A model generated the notes under the pieces. It did no database searches and was not told where the DNA came from. It saw only the letters and a program-made list of their open reading frames with translations. A DNA stretch of 64,000 nt. Source: Clostridiales bacterium (lineage in GTDB: Bacteria > Bacillota > Clostridia > Peptostreptococcales > Anaerovoracaceae). Position 1 is the stretch's first letter. Every line of letters starts with the position of its first letter. The DNA lies in the NCBI GenBank assembly GCA_009776955.1, contig WRMW01000004.1, positions 124,001 to 188,000 of the forward strand, in the 5' to 3' direction. Below, piece by piece: positions 32,827 through 42,647 of the stretch. The position numbers and the translations under genes were made by a program.

Positions 32827-33883
32827 CGATGCAAAAGTCAAGGTTTTGGTCCTTGACGATTCATTATTGTTTCGCGAGTTTATGGCAAAAGGGCTTGAGG
32901 GCGACGGTCGAATCGAGCTGGTCGGCTTCGCGAGGGATCCATTCGATGCAAAGGACAAAATCCTAAGGCTCGCCCCCGATGTGATGACGCTTGAAATCGA
33001 GATGCCGCGCATGGACGGGATCAAGTTCTTGCGTCGCCTTATGCCGCAATACCCGCTGGCCTCCATAGTTGTCAGCTCGCTGAAAGCCAGCGTTTTCGAG
33101 GCGATGGATGCGGGCGCGGCAGATTTTATGGCGAAGCCGGACAGTTTGACGGATGACCCCAAGGATTTCTTCGTGGATCTGAAAAGCAGGATCATCGCGG
33201 CTTCACGGACGCGTTTTGCTTATCGCCGCCGCACGAATACAGGCATCACCCTTGAAGCCGAGGGGTTGAGAGGGGAGATAGACCCGCAAAGCATCATCGC
33301 TATCGGCGCTTCCACCGGCGGCACAGACGCAATCAACAGCATACTTACAAAATTTTCGCCGAATATGCCGGGCATGGTGGTCGTTCAGCATATGCCGGCG
33401 GGCTTTACGGCGATGTACGCGAAAAGGCTTGATGAGGACACGAACCTGGACGTCAAAGAGGCGGAGGACGGCGATGAGGTAAGGCCGGGGAGGGTGCTGA
33501 TCGCCCCGGGGGATTATCATTTGCGAGTGGAGAGAGTCGGCACAGGGAAAGAGAGAAGCTCCATCGCCCCTGCCTACCGTGTGCGGTGCGGGCAGGGGCA
33601 GAAGGTGGGCGGGCATAGGCCGTCGGTGGATGTGCTCTTCGATTCTGTAGCGGAAGCGGCGGGCTCGCACGCCCTTGGAGTGATTCTTACAGGAATGGGC
33701 ACGGACGGCGCGGCAGGCCTCAAGAAGATCCGCGATTACGGCGGATATACAATAGGCCAGGACGAACGTAGCAGCGTGGTCTACGGCATGCCTATGGCAG
33801 CGTATCTGTCAGGGGCTGTTATGGTGCAGTTTCCGCTCTATAGAATTCCTGACGAAATCGTGCGTAAACTCTCTGAACGATAG
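32819..33883 (+). CDS. cheB: Chemotaxis methylesterase CheB with Glu at the phosphoacceptor site
   Basis: A 354-residue protein: receiver domain (1-125), linker, methylesterase domain (155-354). The esterase triad is intact: Ser165 (GASTGG), His191 (QHMPAGFT), Asp296 (GMGTDGAAG). In the receiver, Asp13/Asp14, Ser86 and Lys106 are conserved, but the phosphorylated Asp is replaced: the usual LTLDVEMPRMDG reads MTLEIEMPRMDG, Glu59, codon GAA at 32993-32995. Glu there often mimics the phosphorylated state, so this CheB may be always on or uncoupled from CheA. Last gene of yebC-cheYCWB. Confidence 0.93.
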   Translation: MRDDAKVKVLVLDDSLLFREFMAKGLEGDGRIELVGFARDPFDAKDKILRLAPDVMTLEIEMPRMDGIKFLRRLMPQYPLASIVVSSLKASVFEAMDAGAADFMAKPDSLTDDPKDFFVDLKSRIIAASRTRFAYRRRTNTGITLEAEGLRGEIDPQSIIAIGASTGGTDAINSILTKFSPNMPGMVVVQHMPAGFTAMYAKRLDEDTNLDVKEAEDGDEVRPGRVLIAPGDYHLRVERVGTGKERSSIAPAYRVRCGQGQKVGGHRPSVDVLFDSVAEAAGSHALGVILTGMGTDGAAGLKKIRDYGGYTIGQDERSSVVYGMPMAAYLSGAVMVQFPLYRIPDEIVRKLSER

Positions 33884-33955
33884 ATTTTTATAGGTTTTCA
33901 TGGTAAGCTTTTGACCGTGGATTTATTTTTGTGAGAAAGAAGAAAGTGGTGAAAA

Positions 33956-36900
33956 ATGACAACGAAAAAGAACAAGATAGTCGCAACAATGGACGGCAAC
34001 GCAGCCGCTTCGCATGTGTCATATGCGTTTACGGAGGTCGCCGCGATTTATCCCATAACGCCTAGCTCCCAGATGGCAGAGGTCGTCGACGAATGGGCGG
34101 CATATGGCCGGAAGAATATCTTCGGGCAGCCTGTGCGCCTGACGGAAATGCAGAGCGAGGCCGGCGCCGCCGGCGCGATGCATGGGTCGCTTCAGGGGGG
34201 GGCTCTGACGACCACTTACACGGCATCTCAGGGGCTGCTTTTGATGATACCCAATATGTACAAGATAGCCGGGGAGTTGCTGCCTGGCGTTTTCCATGTG
34301 AGCGCACGCACGCTTGCGGCGCACGCTTTGTGCATCTTCGGCGACCACTCGGATGTTATGAGCGCCAGACAGACGGGCTTCGCCATGCTTGCAAGCTGCT
34401 CGGTGCAGGAGGTCATGGACATCGGCGCGGCGGCGCACCTTTGCGCCATCAAGGGCCGTGTGCCGTTTCTGCATTTCTTCGACGGATTTCGGACTTCGCA
34501 CGAAGTGCAGAAGATTGAAGCATGGGACTATGAAGACCTTGCGGAAATGGTCGATATGGAAGCGATACAGGCGTTCCGCGACCGCTCGCTCAACCCAGAG
34601 CGGCCGGTGACGCGCGGCACGGCGCAAAACCCGGACATCTTTTTCCAGGCCAAGGAATCGGCACAGCCTTATTACGACAGGCTTCCTGCCATAGTCTCCG
34701 ACTACCTTTCGCAGATAAGCGAGAAGACGGGGCGTCCGTACCACTTATTCGACTATGTGGGCGCGCCAGACGCCGAACACGTGATAGTGGCAATGGGTTC
34801 GGTCTGCGAAACCGTGGAAGAAGTGCTGGAGAACGTGCTTTCGAACAAAAAGGTAGGGCTTGTCAAGGTAAGGCTTTACCGACCCTTTGTAGAGGAAGCT
34901 TTTGTCAAGGCGCTGCCGGCTACGGTGAAGCACATCGCGGTGCTCGACCGTACCAAGGAGCCCGGCGCCACTGGCGACCCGCTCTACCTTGACGTGCGCT
35001 CTACGTTTTACGGCAAGGCGGGCGCGCCTGAGGTCTATGGAGGCCGCTACGGCCTCGGCTCCAAGGATACAACGCCTGGGCAGATCGTGGCGGTCTACGA
35101 CAACCTGGCTGCGGCTGGGCCTAAGGACAAATTCACCATAGGCATAACAGACGACGTCAACAACTCGTCACTGGATTACGACCACAAACTGTCGGCCGAG
35201 CCGGAGGGCACTATTATGAGCAGGGTCTGGGGCCTCGGCTCCGACGGCACGGTCGGCGCCAACAAGACGGCAATAAAAATCATCGGCGACCACACGGATA
35301 TGTATGCACAGGGATATTTCTCATACGACTCCAAAAAATCGGGTGGGGTCACAATCTCCGATTTGCGTTTCGGCAATCTTCCGATCAAGTCGACTTATCT
35401 GGTGAACAGCGCCGATTATGTTGCTTGTCATAATCAGGCATATTTGGAACAATATGACATGACAAAGGACCTGAAGCCCGGGGGCATCTTCGTGCTGAAC
35501 ACCATATGGGGCAAGGATGAGCTTGAGGAGCATCTGCCGGGGGCGGTCAAGCGCGCGCTCGCGGAGAAAAAGGCGAAGTTCTATATTATCGATGCGTATA
35601 GGACCGCGCTTGAGATAGGCCTAGGTGGCCGCATCAACATGATAATGCAGGCGGCGTTTTTCGCGCTGACGAAAGTCATGCCGATAGAGGAGGCCGTGAA
35701 ATACCTGAAGGCAGGCATCGAAAAGGAGTACGGCAAAAAAGGTCAAAAGGTGCTCGATATGAACTATGCGGCCGTCGACCGCGGCCTTACGGATTTTGAA
35801 GCGATAGATGTCCCTGACGCGTGGCTGAACGCACCGGACAAGGGAGCCGTCTGCAAAGAGACCCCCGAATTTATAAGCGACGTGCTTGTTCCTATGACCA
35901 GGCAAGAGGGCGGGAAGCTTCCTGCGAGCACGTTTGCAGGCCGCGAGGACGGCACTTTCCCGCAGGGGACCTCGGCGTACGAGAAACGCGGCGTCGCGCT
36001 CTCGATACCGACATGGATTCCCGGCAAGTGCGTACAGTGCAACCAATGCTCTTTTGTATGCCCTCACGCAAGCATTCGTCCTGTGCTTTTGACAGACGCT
36101 GAGAAGGCGGCGGCGCCGGCGGGGTTTGAAGCGATACCAGCGGTCGGGAAGGGCTTTGAGGGGCTTTCTTATCGTATCCAGGTGAGTCCGCTAGATTGCA
36201 TGGGCTGCGGAAATTGCGCGGATATCTGTCTGGCGAAGGAGAAGGCGCTCGTGATGACCGAGGCCGGATGGGATCCCGCCGAAGAAACGAACTGGGAGTA
36301 TTTTGCGACGCTGCCGGTGCGCGACGGGCTTATGAACAAGGAAACAGTCAAGGGCAGCCAGTTCGCAAAACCGTATATCGAGTTTTCGGGCGCTTGCATG
36401 GGTTGTGGCGAAACTCCTTACATAAAGGTGGTCACACAGCTCTTTGGCGACAGGATGATGATAGCGAATGCGACGGGTTGTTCGTCCATCTGGGGGGGCT
36501 CCGCGCCGTCGACGCCGTATTGCTCGGACGACAAAGGCCGTGGCCCGGCGTGGGCGAACTCATTGTTCGAGGACAATGCGGAGTATGCCATGGGCATGGC
36601 TATTGCGAACAAGCAGATACGGGGCAGGCTTGCGTACAAGACGCACGAGCTGCTTGCCTCCCCGAATGCAAGCCAAGGGCTGAAAGACGCCGCGCAGGAG
36701 TGGCTTGACCGTATGGGCGAGGGCGGAGCGGAGGCCCGTGCCGCAGCGGACGCATATGCGGAAAAGCTGACTGAAAGCAAGAGCGAAAAGCTTTGCGGCG
36801 AGATACTTGCCGACAAGGACTACTTTATGAAGCAGAGCATCTGGGCTGTGGGCGGCGACGGATGGGCGTACGACATCGGCTACGGCGGCCTCGACCATGT

Positions 36901-37480
36901 GATCGCCTCTGGCGAAAACGTCAATCTGCTCGTCTTTGACACCGAGGTCTACTCAAACACTGGCGGACAGGCTTCAAAGGCGACGCCCACGGCGGCAATC
37001 GCCAAGTTTGCGGCTTCGGGCAAACGCATGAAGAAGAAAGACCTTGCGATGATGGCGATAAGCTATGGCAGCGTCTACGTGGCGCAGGTGAGCATGGGCG
37101 CGGACAAGAACCAGTTTATGAAGGCCGTCCTTGAGGCGGAGGCATTTGACGGGCCATCCATCATCATATGCTATGCACCATGCATCGCCCACGGGCTCAA
37201 GAAGGGTATGGGCAAGACGCAGGAGGATATGAAGGATGCGGTGGCGTGCGGATACTGGCATCTCTTCCGCTACAACCCGCTGCTTAAGAACGAGGGGAAG
37301 AATCCGTTCACGCTTGACAGCAAGGAGCCGACGGCGAGCTTCCGCGACTATATCATGGGGCAGGTGCGATATGAGTCGTTGTCGCATGAGTTCCCGGATG
37401 TGGCGGAAGGGCTGTTTGAGGCCTGCGAGGATGACGCAAGCGGGCGGCTTGCTCAGTATAAGCGGCTTGCGCAGATGTAA
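33956..37480 (+). CDS. nifJ: Pyruvate:ferredoxin (flavodoxin) oxidoreductase
   Basis: A 1174-residue single-chain PFOR that turns pyruvate and CoA into acetyl-CoA, CO2 and reduced ferredoxin. Order: domain I with YPITPSSQMAE, domain II, the gamma-type domain (about 420-600), a ferredoxin domain with two cluster motifs (CVQCNQCSFVC and CMGCGNCADIC, about 690-760), and the thiamine-diphosphate domain with CMGCGETPY and GDGWAYDIGYGG...NTGGQ. The central enzyme of anaerobic energy metabolism. It stands alone with 72 bases upstream; ribosome site GAAAGTGGTG is weak. Confidence 0.96.
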   Translation: MTTKKNKIVATMDGNAAASHVSYAFTEVAAIYPITPSSQMAEVVDEWAAYGRKNIFGQPVRLTEMQSEAGAAGAMHGSLQGGALTTTYTASQGLLLMIPNMYKIAGELLPGVFHVSARTLAAHALCIFGDHSDVMSARQTGFAMLASCSVQEVMDIGAAAHLCAIKGRVPFLHFFDGFRTSHEVQKIEAWDYEDLAEMVDMEAIQAFRDRSLNPERPVTRGTAQNPDIFFQAKESAQPYYDRLPAIVSDYLSQISEKTGRPYHLFDYVGAPDAEHVIVAMGSVCETVEEVLENVLSNKKVGLVKVRLYRPFVEEAFVKALPATVKHIAVLDRTKEPGATGDPLYLDVRSTFYGKAGAPEVYGGRYGLGSKDTTPGQIVAVYDNLAAAGPKDKFTIGITDDVNNSSLDYDHKLSAEPEGTIMSRVWGLGSDGTVGANKTAIKIIGDHTDMYAQGYFSYDSKKSGGVTISDLRFGNLPIKSTYLVNSADYVACHNQAYLEQYDMTKDLKPGGIFVLNTIWGKDELEEHLPGAVKRALAEKKAKFYIIDAYRTALEIGLGGRINMIMQAAFFALTKVMPIEEAVKYLKAGIEKEYGKKGQKVLDMNYAAVDRGLTDFEAIDVPDAWLNAPDKGAVCKETPEFISDVLVPMTRQEGGKLPASTFAGREDGTFPQGTSAYEKRGVALSIPTWIPGKCVQCNQCSFVCPHASIRPVLLTDAEKAAAPAGFEAIPAVGKGFEGLSYRIQVSPLDCMGCGNCADICLAKEKALVMTEAGWDPAEETNWEYFATLPVRDGLMNKETVKGSQFAKPYIEFSGACMGCGETPYIKVVTQLFGDRMMIANATGCSSIWGGSAPSTPYCSDDKGRGPAWANSLFEDNAEYAMGMAIANKQIRGRLAYKTHELLASPNASQGLKDAAQEWLDRMGEGGAEARAAADAYAEKLTESKSEKLCGEILADKDYFMKQSIWAVGGDGWAYDIGYGGLDHVIASGENVNLLVFDTEVYSNTGGQASKATPTAAIAKFAASGKRMKKKDLAMMAISYGSVYVAQVSMGADKNQFMKAVLEAEAFDGPSIIICYAPCIAHGLKKGMGKTQEDMKDAVACGYWHLFRYNPLLKNEGKNPFTLDSKEPTASFRDYIMGQVRYESLSHEFPDVAEGLFEACEDDASGRLAQYKRLAQM

Positions 37481-37578
37481 GCCACTTCCCCATCCAGAAG
37501 GGGGCTGCCGCTTTCAGGTACGTTTAAGCGTGGCGTGGCAAGGTGGTGGAAGATAACCGCTGAAGGAGGGTGTTTAAG

Positions 37579-39204
37579 ATGAATGATTACGAGAACAGGG
37601 ATTTTGCGTCGCCGTTTGCGCCGGAGCCGGAGCAACCAGAGCCGGAGCCGATGGAGCCGGAGCAGCCGGAGCAGCCGAATTTCATACTGAGAGAGCCGGA
37701 GCAGCCGTATACGCAACAACCGTATACGCAGGCGCATATGTCGCCGTATGCCCAGCAGCCTTATACGCAGGCACAGTCGCCGCATCAGCCGTACAACCAG
37801 GTGCAACCGCCCCCGCCAGCTCAGGCGTACGTGCATCCGGGGCAGGGCTATGCACCCCCAGGGCAGGTCTACGGGCAGCCGGGTCAGGCACCGCCCCCGA
37901 GGCAGCTTTACGGCTCGTCGCCGTACAGCCAGTTCGCACAGGCCCAATACGGGCAGCAACCGTCGCCTCCCCCCTCTAAACGCAAGAAGGAAAAAGAGCG
38001 CAAGGAGCGCCCGCCCGGATCCGGCATCGGCCGCAAGAACATGGCGGTGCTTGTCGTCGTCATCATCGTCGCTTGCGTTGTGTCCGGCATCGGAGGCGGC
38101 ATTATAGGCGCGGGGATGAACCCTGGCCAGATAATCACCATGGACGGCGGCACCGTCGTGACGATAGAACCCTCGTACGATATCACGACGACCGAGGCCG
38201 TAGCGAAGAAAGCGCTTTCGTCTGTGGTAGGCATCACGGCAACAGGCAGGTACGGTATGGGCTCCTTGCCTTTCGGGTTTGGCGAAAGGGAAGTAAGCGG
38301 CGTGGGCACAGGCATGATAATAGATGCGAACGGCTATATCCTGACCAATTCGCATGTGGTGATGGACGGCAGCGTTGACGCGATCGATATACTTTTGAGC
38401 GACGGCGATGAGATACCCGGCACGCTTGTATGGAGCGATGCCGGCTTGGACCTCGCAGTGGTGAAAGTGGAGGCGAGAGGGCTTGCACCGGTGGAGCTTG
38501 GAGACTCAGGCGCTGTGCTAATAGGCTCGTATGTGGCAGCCATAGGCAACCCGCTCGGGCTGGAGTTCAGCGGAAGCGTCACGTCGGGCGTGGTGAGCGG
38601 GCTCGACCGCACGATAACCGTGGCTGACGGGATGGGTGGCTACACCAGGATGCAAGGGCTTATCCAAGTGGACGCGGTCATCAACCAAGGCAATAGCGGC
38701 GGGCCTCTGCTCAACAACCGCGGGCAGGTCATAGGCATCAATACGGCGAAAGCCGATGCGGAGGGGATGGGCTTTGCCATCCCGATAAATACCGCCATAC
38801 CTATCGTCGAGAAAGTCATAAGGGACGGAAGTTTCGAACGTGTGTTCATGGGCGTAAGCGCGGCGGACGTGGGCGTGATAAGGGATAACTACCCCAATGT
38901 GGAGCTGATGGTGGACAGCGGCGCGTGCATCACGGATGTGGCGCCGGCGTCTCCGGCAGAGCGGGGGGGGCTGATGGTCAAGGACGTCATCACCGCCATA
39001 GATGGCAATGAGATCGACGGCAGCGACTCGCTTATAAAGCTGCTTTTGGGGTATAGTTCCGGCGACACCATCACGGTCGTTTTCGACCGTGACGGCGAGG
39101 CGATGGAAGCCGAGGTGACCTTGGTTTCGCAGTCGGAGCTGGAAAGGATACAGCAGGAGGTGAACCCCTTCCGGGAGCCTGAGCGCGGCAACGCCGGCCG
39201 GTAG
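37579..39204 (+). CDS. HtrA/DegP-like membrane-anchored serine protease with PDZ domain
   Basis: A 541-residue quality-control protease. Residues 10-140 are a low-complexity Pro/Gln/Tyr/Glu tail (EPEQP, QQPYTQ and similar), then a basic patch, a membrane segment (about 155-180), the trypsin-like domain with His259 (TNSHVV), Asp291 (GLDLAVV) and Ser373 (GNSGGPL), and one PDZ domain at about 415-510. ATG 37579 has AGGAGG 9 bases upstream, so I prefer it to GTG 37570, which overlaps that site. The tail is cytoplasmic by topology. The gene follows nifJ by about 100 bases and may have its own promoter. Confidence 0.92.
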   Translation: MNDYENRDFASPFAPEPEQPEPEPMEPEQPEQPNFILREPEQPYTQQPYTQAHMSPYAQQPYTQAQSPHQPYNQVQPPPPAQAYVHPGQGYAPPGQVYGQPGQAPPPRQLYGSSPYSQFAQAQYGQQPSPPPSKRKKEKERKERPPGSGIGRKNMAVLVVVIIVACVVSGIGGGIIGAGMNPGQIITMDGGTVVTIEPSYDITTTEAVAKKALSSVVGITATGRYGMGSLPFGFGEREVSGVGTGMIIDANGYILTNSHVVMDGSVDAIDILLSDGDEIPGTLVWSDAGLDLAVVKVEARGLAPVELGDSGAVLIGSYVAAIGNPLGLEFSGSVTSGVVSGLDRTITVADGMGGYTRMQGLIQVDAVINQGNSGGPLLNNRGQVIGINTAKADAEGMGFAIPINTAIPIVEKVIRDGSFERVFMGVSAADVGVIRDNYPNVELMVDSGACITDVAPASPAERGGLMVKDVITAIDGNEIDGSDSLIKLLLGYSSGDTITVVFDRDGEAMEAEVTLVSQSELERIQQEVNPFREPERGNAGR

Positions 39205-39332
39205 GCTGTAAAACCGTTCGATATTGTGATATACTTCGTGGTCGGGTGCGTAAGCACCGGATGTTGTTCGCTGTGCGGGCGGCATTGGCGGTGGATTAAC
39301 TATCATGTGAAAGGGAACGGTAAGGTAAGAAT

Positions 39333-40622
39333 ATGAAAGCGACGTTTATAGAGAAGCAGGATGCGAAAGTAAAATTTGAGCTTGAGTATACGGCGGAGGA
39401 GTTTGAGGCGGCGCTTATAGATGCCTACAAGCTGATGAAAGACCAATTCCGTATCGATGGGTTTCGTAAAGGCAAGGCTCCGCGCAAACTCATAATGCAG
39501 CACTACGGGGAGCATGTGTTCGATGATGATGCTATCGAGGGCTTACTCCAAAAGGACTATCCAGCCGCGTTGCTCGAGCTTGGCATAGAGCCTGTTTGCA
39601 GGCCGGAGGTCGATTTTCCGGAGATAAAGCATGGCGAAGGGTTTGTGGTGAAGATCGAAGTGGAGACCCCGCCCGAATTTGACGTCAAGGATTATGAGGG
39701 CGTCAAAATAGAGAGCGTCAGCTACCCGGCTTCGGATGAAGACGTCGAGAAGCAACTGGAGCAAGCACAGAACCGAGGCATGAGGCTTGTGGAAAGCGAT
39801 GGGGAAGCAGGGGACGGCGATACGGTCAATATCGACTACTCGGGTTCTATTGACGGCGTGAAGTTTGACGGCGGCACGGATGCAGGCCACAACCTCAAGC
39901 TCGGGTCGGGCGCCTTCATCGAGGGTTTTGAAGAACAGCTTCTGGGCAAGAAGGCTGGCGACGAGGTGGATGTAAAGGTGACCTTCCCAGACGAGTACCA
40001 TGCGGACACGCTTGCGGGGAAAGAGGCTGTCTTTGCCGTAAAGGTGAACGAGGTGAGGGTCGAGGAAAAGCCGGAACTCAACGATGAGTTTGCGCAGGAT
40101 ATCAGCGAATTCGACACCCTTGACGAGCTTCGTGCGGATATCAAGACGAAGCTTGCGGAGCAAGGCGTGCTCAGGGCTGAGATGGAGATGAAGGACGCCA
40201 TCCTGCAAAAGATCTACGAGGCCAACGATATAGATGTGCCGACGGTGATGGTTGACGACCAGCTTGAAGATATGCTGAAGGAGTTTGAGCAGGGCGTAAA
40301 GCAGCAGGGCTTCAAGTTGGAGCAATACTTCCAAATGACAGGGCAGGTGCCGAACGAGCTGCGAGAGCGTATCAAGGAAGACGCATACAAGCGTGTCAAA
40401 ACGAAACTTATCGTGCAGAATATCGCGAGGCTGCAGGGCTTTGAGGCAAGCGAGGAAGAAGTGGAGGACGAACTTGCCAAGATGGCCGAGCAGTACGGCA
40501 TGGAGAAGGAAAAACTGAGGGATGTGCTTGGGGAGTTCCAGATAAAGCTGCTAAAGGATGATATCAAGAACAAAAAAGCGGTGGACTACATCTACGCGAA
40601 CGCTATAACGGGAGAAGCTTAG
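39333..40622 (+). CDS. tig: Trigger factor
   Basis: A 429-residue ribosome-bound chaperone. The ribosome-binding loop is GFRKGKAPRKLI (about 44-55); the FKBP-type prolyl isomerase domain follows (about 150-245, GDTVNIDYSG...FIEGFEEQLLGKKAGDEVDVKVTF); the helical C-terminal arms end with FQIKLLKDDIKNKKAVDYI. Standard length. It heads the tig-clpP-clpX-lon series, the usual Firmicutes order. No CtsR or CIRCE heat-shock operator is visible in the 128 bases upstream. Confidence 0.96.
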   Translation: MKATFIEKQDAKVKFELEYTAEEFEAALIDAYKLMKDQFRIDGFRKGKAPRKLIMQHYGEHVFDDDAIEGLLQKDYPAALLELGIEPVCRPEVDFPEIKHGEGFVVKIEVETPPEFDVKDYEGVKIESVSYPASDEDVEKQLEQAQNRGMRLVESDGEAGDGDTVNIDYSGSIDGVKFDGGTDAGHNLKLGSGAFIEGFEEQLLGKKAGDEVDVKVTFPDEYHADTLAGKEAVFAVKVNEVRVEEKPELNDEFAQDISEFDTLDELRADIKTKLAEQGVLRAEMEMKDAILQKIYEANDIDVPTVMVDDQLEDMLKEFEQGVKQQGFKLEQYFQMTGQVPNELRERIKEDAYKRVKTKLIVQNIARLQGFEASEEEVEDELAKMAEQYGMEKEKLRDVLGEFQIKLLKDDIKNKKAVDYIYANAITGEA

Positions 40623-40649
40623 CAAAAGGGAAAGACGGGAGGAATAGCT

Positions 40650-41234
40650 ATGGCGCTGATACCTTATGTAATAGAGCAGACAGGCCACGGAGAGCGGTCT
40701 TACGACATTTACTCCAGATTGCTCAAGGACAGGATAATATTTTTGGGCGAGGCCATCGACGAGCATATCGCATCTCTCGTCGTGGCACAGCTTCTCTTTC
40801 TTGAGGCCGAAGAAAGCGACAAGGACATCAATATGTATATCAACAGCCCTGGCGGCTCTGTGAGCGCAGGCTTGGCGATCTACGACACCATGCAGTATAT
40901 TCGCTCGGACGTGAGCACCATCTGCGTAGGCATGGCGGCGAGCATGGGCGCGCTCCTTCTTTCGGCCGGCGCAAAGGGCAAGCGGTTTGCGCTTCCGAAT
41001 GCCGAGATCATGATTCATCAGCCTATGGGTGGCGTTCAAGGCCAGGCGGAAGACATCAAGATCCACGCCGAGCATATACTTAGGACTCGTGAGAGGCTCA
41101 ACAGGATACTTTCTGAGCGTACGGGGCAGCCGCTTGAACGCATCGCAGTCGATACCGACAGGGACAATTTCCTTTCAGGCCGTGATGCGGTGGCGTACGG
41201 CCTTATCGACAGGGTGATAGAGTCGCGTACATAG
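40650..41234 (+). CDS. clpP: ATP-dependent Clp protease proteolytic subunit
   Basis: A 194-residue serine peptidase that forms the 14-subunit barrel. Catalytic triad: Ser98 (GMAASMG), His123 (IHQPMGG), Asp172 (DRDNFLSG). The N-terminal [22 protein letters not shown] is typical. The ribosome site GGAGGAATAG lies before the ATG. It works with ClpX encoded next, unfolding tagged proteins. Confidence 0.96.
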   Translation: MALIPYVIEQTGHGERSYDIYSRLLKDRIIFLGEAIDEHIASLVVAQLLFLEAEESDKDINMYINSPGGSVSAGLAIYDTMQYIRSDVSTICVGMAASMGALLLSAGAKGKRFALPNAEIMIHQPMGGVQGQAEDIKIHAEHILRTRERLNRILSERTGQPLERIAVDTDRDNFLSGRDAVAYGLIDRVIESRT

Positions 41235-41308
41235 TAAACAAGGCAAGCAAAATCAATGGGACGGCAGAAAAGTTATATTATTAAGCGAAATAAAAATGGA
41301 GGCATGTA

Positions 41309-42634
41309 GTGGCACAGAGTGATGACAGAAGGCAGCTAAGATGCAGCTTTTGCGGGAAGACGCAGGATGAGGTGAAGCGGCTTGTCGCAGGGCCGAATGT
41401 GTATATCTGCAATGATTGCATTGAGCTTTGCATAGATATTCTTCGTGAGGAGGAGGAACAATATGCACGTGAGAATCGCGTATATGGAGGCGAACGCGAC
41501 GGGCGCCTGTATGTTCCGAAGCCCAGAGAGATCTATGAGGCGCTGTCCGACTATGTGATAGGGCAGGATGAGGCGAAGAAGGTGCTGTCGGTGGCGGTGT
41601 ACAACCACTACAAGCGTATAAACTATGCGGGGAACTATGACAACGACGGGGTGGAGATACAAAAGAGCAATATCGTGATGATAGGGCCTACGGGATCGGG
41701 CAAGACGCTGCTGGCTCAGACATTGGCACGGATTTTCAATGTGCCGTTCGCGCTTGCGGACGCCACGGCGCTGACGGAGGCGGGCTATGTGGGCGAGGAC
41801 GTCGAGAACATATTATTGAAGCTTATCCAGGCGGCGGACGGCGATATCGCGAAAGCCCAAAAGGGCATCATATACGTGGACGAGATCGACAAGATTTCAC
41901 GCAAGGGCGACAATGCCTCGATAACGCGCGATGTTTCCGGCGAAGGGGTGCAACAGGCGCTTTTGAAAATCATAGAGGGGACCATTGCCAATGTGCCGCC
42001 GCAGGGCGGGCGCAAGCATCCGCATCAGGACTTCATACCATTTGACACGACGAATGTGCTGTTTATCTGTGGCGGGGCGTTCGACGGGCTCGAAAAGATA
42101 ATCCTGCGTCGCATAGGGGAGAAGACCATCGGCTTCAACAGCGAGTTCAAGATGAACAAGGAGGAAAAGGCCGATGTGCTGAAAAAATTGCAGTCGGAGG
42201 ATCTTTTGAAGTACGGGCTGATTCCTGAGTTTATCGGGAGGCTGCCAGTGATGTGTACGCTGCACGAGCTTGACGAGGATGCCCTCGTTCAGATAATAAC
42301 GGAGCCAAGAAATTCGCTGCTCAAGCAATACAAGAAGCTCTTTAAAATCGACGGGGCGGATTTGGAAATAGAAGAAAGCGCGATACGCAAGATCGCCGAG
42401 AAGGCTATAGCGCGCAAGACAGGGGCACGAGGCCTGCGCAGCATATTTGAGCACGCGATGACGGACATAATGTTTGAGATACCGTCCAGGTCGGACGTAA
42501 AAAAGGTCGTTATCACCGAGGCGGCAATAGAAAAGGATACGCATCCTACGCTTGTGCTGGCGGATATGCCGAGGCTGTCCGGGGACTTGGAGATTGATGC
42601 GCTGATAGAGGGTGAGGCACAGAACGTGTCCTGA
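41309..42634 (+). CDS. clpX: ATP-dependent Clp protease ATP-binding subunit ClpX
   Basis: A 441-residue AAA+ unfoldase. The N-terminal zinc finger uses C12-x2-C15 and C34-x2-C37. Walker A is GPTGSGKT, Walker B YVDEIDK, sensor/arginine-finger region [12 protein letters not shown], and the pore loop GYVGEDV is present. Start is GTG with GGAGG upstream. It recognises substrates and feeds them to ClpP, encoded 74 bases before. Confidence 0.96.
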   Translation: MAQSDDRRQLRCSFCGKTQDEVKRLVAGPNVYICNDCIELCIDILREEEEQYARENRVYGGERDGRLYVPKPREIYEALSDYVIGQDEAKKVLSVAVYNHYKRINYAGNYDNDGVEIQKSNIVMIGPTGSGKTLLAQTLARIFNVPFALADATALTEAGYVGEDVENILLKLIQAADGDIAKAQKGIIYVDEIDKISRKGDNASITRDVSGEGVQQALLKIIEGTIANVPPQGGRKHPHQDFIPFDTTNVLFICGGAFDGLEKIILRRIGEKTIGFNSEFKMNKEEKADVLKKLQSEDLLKYGLIPEFIGRLPVMCTLHELDEDALVQIITEPRNSLLKQYKKLFKIDGADLEIEESAIRKIAEKAIARKTGARGLRSIFEHAMTDIMFEIPSRSDVKKVVITEAAIEKDTHPTLVLADMPRLSGDLEIDALIEGEAQNVS

Positions 42635-42647
42635 CATCGCATAACAT

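Noticed and set aside
39205-39332. Heat-shock operator (CtsR or CIRCE) before tig-clpP-clpX-lon
   Set aside because: No GGTCAAA heptads and no TTAGCACTC inverted repeat are visible in this gap.
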